A stretch of 64,000 nt of DNA, from contig JAEYAW010000030.1 of the NCBI GenBank assembly GCA_023404675.1, positions 124,001 to 188,000 on the forward strand, written 5' to 3'. A model generated the notes under the pieces. That model searched no databases. It was not told the origin of the DNA and worked only from the letters and a program-made list of their open reading frames with translations. Made by a program: the position numbers and the translations under genes. Position 1 is the first letter of the stretch; each line of letters begins with the position of its first letter. Source of the stretch: Pseudomonadota bacterium. Its GTDB lineage: Bacteria; Pseudomonadota; Alphaproteobacteria; Rhizobiales; Xanthobacteraceae. This document shows, piece by piece, positions 57,921-64,000 of this stretch.

Positions 57921-58451
57921 TCAGCCGATCTTCTTCAGACCGGCCTTGTGGCGGCGGCCGTTAAGCGTGTAATGCGCCGCGCCCTTGAAGAAGTGCGCCG
58001 ACGCTTCTGGATCGATGGTGCGGATCGCCTTCGCCGGCGCGCCGACGATCAGCGAGTTCTCCGGAAACTCCTTGCCCTCGGTGACGACCGCGCCCGCCCC
58101 GACAATGCTGCCCGGCCCGATCCGCGCGCCGTTCATGACGATCGCGCCCATGCCGATCAGCGCGCCGTCGCCGATGGTGCAGCCGTGCAGGATGACGTTG
58201 TGCCCGATGGTGCAATGCCTGCCGACGGTCAGGGGAAAACTCGGATCGGTGTGGAAGGTGCAGTTGTCCTGCACATTCGAGCCTTCGCCGATTTCGATCA
58301 GCTCATTGTCGCCGCGCAGCACCGCGCCGAACCAGACGCTGGTCCCGCCATGGAGCTTCACATTTCCGATCACGGACGCCGAGTCCGCAATGAAACAGTC
58401 GCCATCGGCGGGCAACTGCGGGCGAATCCCGTCGAGTTCATAGATCGCCAC
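57921..58451 (-). CDS. Gamma-class carbonic anhydrase-like hexapeptide protein
   Basis: 176 residues from the GTG at 58449-58451 with GGGGAGG upstream. Hexapeptide repeats fold as a left-handed beta-helix; zinc ligands are the His in TFHTD, IGHN and LHGC. Typical of gamma-carbonic anhydrase/YrdA proteins with the same three His. Confidence 0.9.
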   Translation of the reverse strand: MAIYELDGIRPQLPADGDCFIADSASVIGNVKLHGGTSVWFGAVLRGDNELIEIGEGSNVQDNCTFHTDPSFPLTVGRHCTIGHNVILHGCTIGDGALIGMGAIVMNGARIGPGSIVGAGAVVTEGKEFPENSLIVGAPAKAIRTIDPEASAHFFKGAAHYTLNGRRHKAGLKKIG

Positions 58452-58604
58452 CGGATAACCTCCCCTTGTCTGTCGTATTGAATGCGTTTCGGATTGCACG
58501 CCGCGATGCGGCCGCTGCGAGCAGCTGCCGGGCAGCTTCAATTTATCAGAAAAAGTTTGCGGGAAACGAGGGGCGCAACCGCCGGATATCCGAAAGGATG
58601 ACCG

Positions 58605-58934
58605 TCAGACCAGAACGCCAAGAGTGCGCAAGGCCATGAGCACGAACGTTCCCGACATGATGCTCCAGAAACCGGACAGCACCGTGGCCATCATAACGAA
58701 CTGCATGGTGTTGCCGCCCTCGCGGCCGGCGCGCAGCGTATTGCGCATGATCAGGAAGGGCGCCGCGAACACGAGGAACGGCACGGCGGCGAGAGCCCGC
58801 ACCGTCATCCTGTCCTGCAGAAGACCGAACCCGGCCTGCCCCTTCCCGAACGCCTGAAAACCGCTGACGAGCGCTCCGGCGGTGGAGAATCCGATCAGCA
58901 GGGCGAGAAACGAATTGAGTGCTTCGGCCGACAT
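58605..58934 (-). CDS. Small membrane protein (109 aa)
   Basis: ATG 58932-58934 (MSAEALNSFLALLIGFSTAG). Three hydrophobic segments (LIGFSTAGALVSGFQA, AVPFLVFAAPFLIM, MATVLSGFWSIMSGTFVLMA). Conserved in Bradyrhizobium relatives (DUF6949-like); no function. Divergent from the 59120 gene across a CtrA-type site. Confidence 0.7.
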   Translation of the reverse strand: MSAEALNSFLALLIGFSTAGALVSGFQAFGKGQAGFGLLQDRMTVRALAAVPFLVFAAPFLIMRNTLRAGREGGNTMQFVMMATVLSGFWSIMSGTFVLMALRTLGVLV

Positions 58935-58997
58935 CAGTTTGATCCGACATGAACGGCAGAGGCATCGCAAAATTCCGGCACACGCGCCACGGCATCG

Positions 58998-59013
58998 TTA
59001 AAAAAGGGTTAAC
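58998..59013 (+). promoter_or_regulatory. CtrA-type site TTAA-AAAAGGG-TTAAC
   Basis: Full TTAA-N7-TTAAC match between the divergent genes at 58934 and 59120; either or both could be controlled. Confidence 0.65.
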
Positions 59014-59119
59014 GAGACATGCGGCAACCGGCGCAGGCGGATGCGCCCGCCGATTCGGCGCGGCGTGTATAGTCGCGGTGATTCGATTCCGGTTCGCCCG
59101 AACAGGTTCCCGCTGTCCC

Positions 59120-59842
59120 ATGTCGAACAGAAAGTCCCGTCCCCCTCGCCGACAGCAGCCCCGGCGAAAGTCCGGCAGCCACCTCCTGCTCCTGAGCATG
59201 TCAGGCGCGGCGACCGCGGGCGCGATCGCGCTGGTTGCCTATCTGCTGTGGCCGACCTGGCAGAGCCGCGCGGCGCGCGCGCCGGAGGTTCTTCCGATTG
59301 CGATCGGCAACACCGTCTTCAACGTGCCGGCCAAGGCGATCCGCCGCAAGGTGCAGCGACGGTCCGGCCCGCAGGAGCGGGTCGATCTCGACTTCACCTA
59401 TCCTTCGCTCGATCCGCCGGAGCCCATACACCGGACGGCGGCGGCCGCCCCCGAGGAGGCCACGCCGCAGATCGATCTTATCTTCCTCTCGATTGTCGCT
59501 CATCACGGGGCGACCTCACCGGCCGAGAGATCCGCCACCATCTATCCGCGCTATCTCTCGGAGACATCGGAGACGGACGATGATCTTACCGTTCGCGCGT
59601 TCCGGGAGGGTACGCCCTATGCGAGCGAAGACCTCGTCGTCGCCGACGGCGCAGCCAGTCTCGTTGCGCGCTGCACGCGCGACGCATCCACGCCGGGCAT
59701 GTGCCTCAGCGAGCGACGGATCGACGACGCCGATCTCACATTTCGTTTTCCGCGTGCCTGGCTCGCGCAATGGCGAGATGTCGCCGCTGCGCTCGATCAG
59801 TTGACGGCCCGCCTGCGGAGCCATCACTACAGGGAATCCTGA
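59120..59842 (+). CDS. Membrane-anchored protein of unknown function (240 aa)
   Basis: ATG 59120. A basic N-terminus (MSNRKSRPPRRQQPRRKSG) and one membrane helix (MSGAATAGAIALVAYLLWP), then an exported part with FNVPAKAIRRKVQRRSG and two Cys. It resembles conserved hypothetical proteins in the group. The CtrA-type site at 58998 is upstream. Confidence 0.6.
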   Translation: MSNRKSRPPRRQQPRRKSGSHLLLLSMSGAATAGAIALVAYLLWPTWQSRAARAPEVLPIAIGNTVFNVPAKAIRRKVQRRSGPQERVDLDFTYPSLDPPEPIHRTAAAAPEEATPQIDLIFLSIVAHHGATSPAERSATIYPRYLSETSETDDDLTVRAFREGTPYASEDLVVADGAASLVARCTRDASTPGMCLSERRIDDADLTFRFPRAWLAQWRDVAAALDQLTARLRSHHYRES

Positions 59843-59909
59843 CCGGAAGGAAAATCCTGACGCGAGTCTCCCGACATGCGCGGCGATGTCCGCGCATGTC
59901 GGGCCGCCG

Positions 59910-60128
59910 TCATTCCTGGTCGAGCAGATCGTCTTCCAGAATCGCCATCTGAAACTGGAACGAGCGGTCATCGTCCTCGTCATCGACGAACAGAATGCCG
60001 ATGAATTCCTCGCCGATATAGACCTCGGCGGAATCGTCCTTCTTCGGCCGCGGCACCACGCGAATCTTCGGGTTGCCGAACACGCGCTTGAGATACGCGT
60101 CGAGCTTTCTCACTTCCTGAACGTTCAC
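59910..60128 (-). CDS. DUF3126 protein (72 aa)
   Basis: GTG 60126-60128 with GGGAG upstream: MNVQEVRKLDAYLKRVFGN, then VYIGEEFIGILFVDDEDDD. Matches the small alphaproteobacterial DUF3126 family. Acidic C-terminus. Function unknown. Confidence 0.85.
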   Translation of the reverse strand: MNVQEVRKLDAYLKRVFGNPKIRVVPRPKKDDSAEVYIGEEFIGILFVDDEDDDRSFQFQMAILEDDLLDQE

Positions 60129-60302
60129 TTGCGTCTCCCGGAGCGACTTGGTGGCACGGTGCTTTGGACGGCATGGTGTAATGCCGGCGCACCGCATGTG
60201 CCAGAACATTGTTGCCGTTGTCCCAGCTCGATATCCGCCCTCACGTTCACGCCAGCGCTACCGCGCGCGTGTCAGCGGCAGTTGCCGACGAAAGCAAGAC
60301 CG

Positions 60303-61130
60303 TCAGGTGTCGCTCGCCTGAAGAATATGGTTCATCGTCCGCGACGGCTCGGCGCATCCCGCTTCGCCCACGACGCGCGCGGGAACACCGGCCACCGTGA
60401 CGTTGTGCGGCACAGGCTTGACTACCACCGATCCCGCGGCGATGCGCGCGCAATGGCCGACCTCGATGTTGCCGAGAATCTTCGCGCCCGCGCCGATCAG
60501 AACGCCGTGCCGGATCTTCGGGTGGCGATCCTCATGCTCCTTGCCGGTGCCGCCGAGCGTGACACCGTGCAGAATGGAAACGTCATCATCGATCACCGCC
60601 GTCTCGCCCATCACAAAGCCGGTGGCGTGATCCAGAAAGATACCGCGTCCGATTTTCGCGGCGGGATGGATGTCGACCTGAAACGCGGCCGACGAGCGGC
60701 TCTGCAGATAGAGCGCAAAATCCTTGCGCCCCCGTGTCCACAGCCAGTGCGCCAGCCGGTGCGTCTGGATTGCGTGAAAGCCCTTGAAGTACAGCAGCGG
60801 ATCGATGAAGCGCGACGTCGCCGGATCGCGGTCGAACACCGCGACCATGTCGGCGCGAAACGCATTGCCGAGATCGGGCTCTTCCCTCAGGGCCTCGTTG
60901 TAGGTCTGGCGGATCAGGTCGGCGGACAGCGCCGAGTGGTCGAGGCGCTCGGACAGGCGATGCACCACGGCAGCGTCGAGCCGGTCGTGATGCAGCACGT
61001 TGGAATAGATGAAGCTCGCCAGCTCCGGCTCGCGTCGCACGATATCCTCGGCCTCGGCGCGCACGCGCTGCCAGACGGGATCCACGGTGGCGAGGCGCGG
61101 CGAAACAGACTGGGTATTCTGGACAGCCAT
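60303..61130 (-). CDS. cysE: Serine O-acetyltransferase
   Basis: 275 residues, GGGAG upstream of ATG 61128-61130. N-terminal helical domain, then a left-handed beta-helix with FQVDIHPAAKIGRGIFLDHA, GVTLGGTGKEHEDRHPKI (active-site D-H region) and GSVVVKPVPHNVTVAGVPAR. Makes O-acetylserine for cysteine biosynthesis. The C-terminus is slightly extended. Confidence 0.93.
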   Translation of the reverse strand: MAVQNTQSVSPRLATVDPVWQRVRAEAEDIVRREPELASFIYSNVLHHDRLDAAVVHRLSERLDHSALSADLIRQTYNEALREEPDLGNAFRADMVAVFDRDPATSRFIDPLLYFKGFHAIQTHRLAHWLWTRGRKDFALYLQSRSSAAFQVDIHPAAKIGRGIFLDHATGFVMGETAVIDDDVSILHGVTLGGTGKEHEDRHPKIRHGVLIGAGAKILGNIEVGHCARIAAGSVVVKPVPHNVTVAGVPARVVGEAGCAEPSRTMNHILQASDT

Positions 61131-61369
61131 CGCGACTCTCCCTTTCGAACAGCTTGGCCGCCACGCGGCGGGGCGACCTTATAGCACGCCCGGCGCAACG
61201 CTGTCTCCACAGCAAGTGGGCATCCCCGGCCACCGCTCAAGTGCTGGTTGAACGCCCGTTAAAAATACCCCCGGGACAGGGATTGCCCCAAAACGGGATC
61301 TGAGCATAGTTGCCGGTCCGAACGAGGGTCATTCCCATTACCGTCCGGACCATCTCCAGCCGCTTTCCG

Positions 61370-62704
61370 ATGTCCATCTCGTGGGCCGTCGCGGCCATTT
61401 CCATTCCGCTGATGCTGGTCGCCCCGGCCATCTGGAATGGCTATCCGCTGCTGCAATACGACACCGGCGGCTATCTGGCCCGCTGGTACGAAGGCTATCT
61501 GGTTCCCAGCCGCTCTACCGTCTTCGGCATCTACCTGCACCTGGGAACCCATTGGGATTTCTGGCTCAACCTCGGCCTGCAGGCCCTGGCCACGATGTGG
61601 ATCGTACAGCTGACCCTGCGTGTCTTCGGCATGACGCGGGCGATTCAGGTGGCCGGCGTCGTGGCGGCCCTCACCCTGACCACGGCCCTGCCGTGGCTCG
61701 CGAGCATGCTGCTGACCGACATCTTCGCAGGGCTCGCGGTGCTCGCCCTGTTCCTGCTGGTGAGCCAGAACCGGCGTCTCGGTGTCTGGCAGAAGGTTGC
61801 CCTGTTCGTATTCACCGCGTTTTCCGGCGCAACCCACAGCGCCACGCTGGGCGTGCTGGCCGGCTTGTGCCTTGCGGGGTGGCTGCTGTGGCCCGTGATG
61901 CGAAACCGTCTGCCGGTTCGCGGCCTGCTTCAAGGCACGCTTACCATTCCGGCCGGCGCGGCGATGCTGCTCGCGGCGAACTTCGCACTGTCGGGCCAGC
62001 TGGCCTGGACGCCGGGCGCCTCTGGCGTCACGTTCGGCCGCATGCTGCAGGACGGCATCGTCGCGAAATATCTCAACGATCACTGCGACCAGCAGAAGCT
62101 GAAACTCTGTCCCTACCGGAACCAGCTTCCGGCCACCGCGGATGACTTCCTCTGGGGCAAGAGCATGTTCAACGATCTCGGCCGCTTCAACGGGCTCGGC
62201 GACGAGATGGCGTTCATCGCGCGCGAGGCGCTTTTCGCCTATCCCGTATTACAGGCGGAGATGGCTGCGAAAGCCGCCGCCGAGCAGCTCGTGCTGGTCG
62301 CGACAGGCGAAGGCTCGCACAACTGGATCGCCCACACCTACGGCATCTTCGAAACCTATCTCCCGGATCACGTTCCGGCGATGCGGGCTGCGCGACAGCA
62401 GAAGTGGGAGTTCAATTTCGACGGCGTCAACGCCATCCATGTACCGGTGGCCTATGCCTCGATGCTGCTGCTGTTCGCCGTGATGACACTGGCCGCCATC
62501 CGACGCCGGATGGACGATCTTACACTGCTGGCCGGGTGGGTCGTGCTGGCGTTGCTGGGCAACGCGATCATCTGCGGCGTGTTCTCCGGTCCGCACGACC
62601 GCTACGGCGCGCGCATGGTCTGGATCGCGACGTTTGTGGTCATCATTGCCGCGATCCGCGAGGCTGGCGGCCTCATCACCGCGGCACGCCGTTCAGCGCC
62701 GTGA
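61370..62704 (+). CDS. Multi-pass membrane protein (about 445 aa)
   Basis: ATG 61370 is assumed (MSISWAVAAISIPLMLVAPA); a TTG at 61310 would add 20 residues. About ten hydrophobic segments; a luminal loop holds YDTGGYLARWYEGYLVP and later LCPYRNQLPATADDFLWGKS. Topology resembles glycosyltransferase-like or polymer-export membrane proteins. Function unknown. Confidence 0.7.
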   Translation: MSISWAVAAISIPLMLVAPAIWNGYPLLQYDTGGYLARWYEGYLVPSRSTVFGIYLHLGTHWDFWLNLGLQALATMWIVQLTLRVFGMTRAIQVAGVVAALTLTTALPWLASMLLTDIFAGLAVLALFLLVSQNRRLGVWQKVALFVFTAFSGATHSATLGVLAGLCLAGWLLWPVMRNRLPVRGLLQGTLTIPAGAAMLLAANFALSGQLAWTPGASGVTFGRMLQDGIVAKYLNDHCDQQKLKLCPYRNQLPATADDFLWGKSMFNDLGRFNGLGDEMAFIAREALFAYPVLQAEMAAKAAAEQLVLVATGEGSHNWIAHTYGIFETYLPDHVPAMRAARQQKWEFNFDGVNAIHVPVAYASMLLLFAVMTLAAIRRRMDDLTLLAGWVVLALLGNAIICGVFSGPHDRYGARMVWIATFVVIIAAIREAGGLITAARRSAP

Positions 62705-63463
62705 CAGGAAGTCCAGAACGCCTTCCTTATAAACCCGATCGCCGACCGCACGCATGTGATCCCGCTCGGGGATATCGAGAACCTGCGAGCCCGCGATGAT
62801 CCCGGCCAGCTCCCGCGCGGAGCCCGCGATATCGTCTTTGGTCCCGACGGCGATGAGAACCGGAGCACGGATGCTCGCGGCCTCCTCCCGGGTCATCAAA
62901 CGGCGCGAACCGCGCAGGCACGCGGCGAGCGCGCGCCTGTCGGAGCGGGTCTGGTCGGCAAAGGCGCGAAAGGTCCGCCCCATCGGATCGGTGACATCGT
63001 CCAGCGTGTCGGCTTCGAGCGCCTTGGCGACAGTCTCGCCCGGCCCGCCACCGACGACGAGGCCGATGCCGAGTCCGCCGAAAATGGCCGAGCGCACCAC
63101 GGAGGAATGCTTGCTCGCGATGTAGGCGGTGATCCGCGCGCCGAGCGAGTATCCCATGATATCCGCACGCGCGATGCCGAGATGCGTCATCAGCGCGACG
63201 ACGTCGGACGCCATGATGCCGATGGAGTAGCTCTCGGAATCATAGAGTTTGGTCGATTCGCCGTGGCCGCGATTGTCGAGCGCGATCACCCGGCGCCCCG
63301 CCTTCTTCAGCTCCGAGACCCAGGTCGGATAGACCCAGTTGACGTTCTTGCTCGACGCGAAGCCATGAACAAGAACGATGGGCTCGCCCTCCCCTTCGTC
63401 GAGATAGGCGATATCCACCGCGCCATGGTGGAAGGTGGGCGTCAGCACATCGGTCGTCGGCAT
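62693..63463 (-). CDS. Alpha/beta hydrolase
   Basis: 256 residues from ATG 63461-63463. H-G-F oxyanion motif (IVLVHGFASSK), nucleophile Ser in MGYSLGARIT (G-x-S-x-G), Asp near GTKDD and His in RDHMRAVGD. Substrate unknown; a typical lipase/esterase or meta-cleavage-type hydrolase. Its 3' end overlaps the membrane-protein gene end by 12 nt (convergent). Confidence 0.85.
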   Translation of the reverse strand: MPTTDVLTPTFHHGAVDIAYLDEGEGEPIVLVHGFASSKNVNWVYPTWVSELKKAGRRVIALDNRGHGESTKLYDSESYSIGIMASDVVALMTHLGIARADIMGYSLGARITAYIASKHSSVVRSAIFGGLGIGLVVGGGPGETVAKALEADTLDDVTDPMGRTFRAFADQTRSDRRALAACLRGSRRLMTREEAASIRAPVLIAVGTKDDIAGSARELAGIIAGSQVLDIPERDHMRAVGDRVYKEGVLDFLSRR

Positions 63464-63500
63464 CAGGTCAAAGGCTCCGGGAAAAGCAGCGCGCTGATTG

Positions 63501-64000
63501 TCAGGTCGACAGCCCGGCCGCAACCGGGATGGACGCATGGGAGGGTGACGCCACGCGCCGGTCTGCCTTGCGGCGGTCGAGCACGGCCTGGGTCAGACGT
63601 TCGGTCGTCGCCTTGATCCAGATCACGAAGCTGACAAGGGCCATCAGCGCGCCGAACAACCACCAGGCCAGCTGAAAGGTGCCGGCCGCCAGCAGGATCG
63701 CGCCACGGCCGAGAATCTTGAACAGCGCCCGCGTCTGCGAACCCTTCGACTCGGCGAGACGCACCGCGCGCGTAACATCCTTCGGGCTCTCGGCGATCTT
63801 GAGCGCATCGAACGTGCCGCGCACGCCAAGCTTGCCGGACAGGCGGCCGGCATCCTTGCCAAGACGCACCAGCCCGCCCGCCTTCTCCACCTTGAAGGCC
63901 GCCTTGACGGCGTCGACCGTCTGCGCCGGACGGGTCACCGAGGCGGTCGTCATCGCGTTCCGGAGCGCCGGAGCATCGACCACGCCGCGCGCCGAGCGCG
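63501..64000 (-). CDS. Partial protein with C-terminal membrane segment (cut at window edge)
   Basis: The frame is open beyond 63983 to the window edge, so the N-terminus is missing; 166 codons are visible. Helical region DAVKAAFKVEKAGGLVRLGK, then a hydrophobic segment (WWLFGALMALVSFVIWIKAT) and a disordered tail. No family recognised. Confidence 0.55.
   Translation of the reverse strand, partial: RSARGVVDAPALRNAMTTASVTRPAQTVDAVKAAFKVEKAGGLVRLGKDAGRLSGKLGVRGTFDALKIAESPKDVTRAVRLAESKGSQTRALFKILGRGAILLAAGTFQLAWWLFGALMALVSFVIWIKATTERLTQAVLDRRKADRRVASPSHASIPVAAGLST

Noticed and set aside
59886..61184. 432-codon plus-strand frame opposite DUF3126 and cysE
   Set aside because: Antisense shadow; the opposite genes have clear motifs.

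Overview
The window is GC-rich alphaproteobacterial DNA of the Bradyrhizobium/Nitrobacter/Afipia type (Nitrobacteraceae). This is inferred from gene content (GcrA, DUF3126, DUF2336, BTLCP protease, CheY-Hpt pair), from CtrA-type TTAA-N7-TTAAC sites, and from the typical chromosomal genes on the right. I ran no database search.

Positions 1 to about 31,376 are the right-hand part of a prophage integrated in a threonine tRNA gene. Only the displaced 3' half of that tRNA is visible (31329-31376), next to the integrase; the intact tRNA and the left end lie outside the window. The regulatory centre is at 20.0-20.4 kb: a Cro-like gene reads left and an S24-type CI repressor reads right. The leftward unit runs from cro through a ClpX-type zinc-finger protein, small membrane peptides, GcrA, a VRR-NUC nuclease, a Sak4-like ATPase, an SSB-like protein, a PD-(D/E)XK nuclease and a TOPRIM/helicase primase. 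It continues through terminase, portal, scaffold, capsid, decoration, adaptor and tail-side genes, and leaves the window at position 1. The rightward unit starts at about 23.05 kb from a promoter almost identical to the cro promoter. It carries many small accessory genes, a repeat-built left-handed beta-helix protein, a C5-methyltransferase-like protein, an N6-adenine methyltransferase, an excisionase-like gene and the integrase. The same 14-bp palindrome fills the -35/-10 spacer of both promoters, so one repressor probably silences both arms.

Positions 31,377-32,108 form an AT-rich non-coding stretch leading to a 1,225-residue secreted protein in which a seven-bladed RCC1 propeller is inserted inside an Ig-like domain.

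From 35.8 kb to the end is host chromosome: NAD kinase, a CheY-Hpt phosphorelay pair, DUF2336, a lytic transglycosylase, hisI, folE, an IscU-like scaffold, a ClpP-like secreted protein, yidD, a lipoprotein, an MFS exporter, thrS, a nitroreductase, a PAS-PAS-GGDEF-EAL protein, a patatin phospholipase, a CBS protein, a rhomboid protease, a PAS_5 protein, a double PilZ protein, a LapG-like BTLCP protease, a gamma-carbonic anhydrase, DUF3126, cysE, a membrane protein and an alpha/beta hydrolase. Three full CtrA-type sites precede the transglycosylase, the PAS_5 gene and a membrane-protein gene pair.

The most interesting hypothesis is a phage cell-cycle interface: a phage GcrA, a free-standing ClpX-type zinc-binding domain, a phage adenine methyltransferase and a cluster of GANTC sites at the rightward control region, all in a host that appears to use CtrA.
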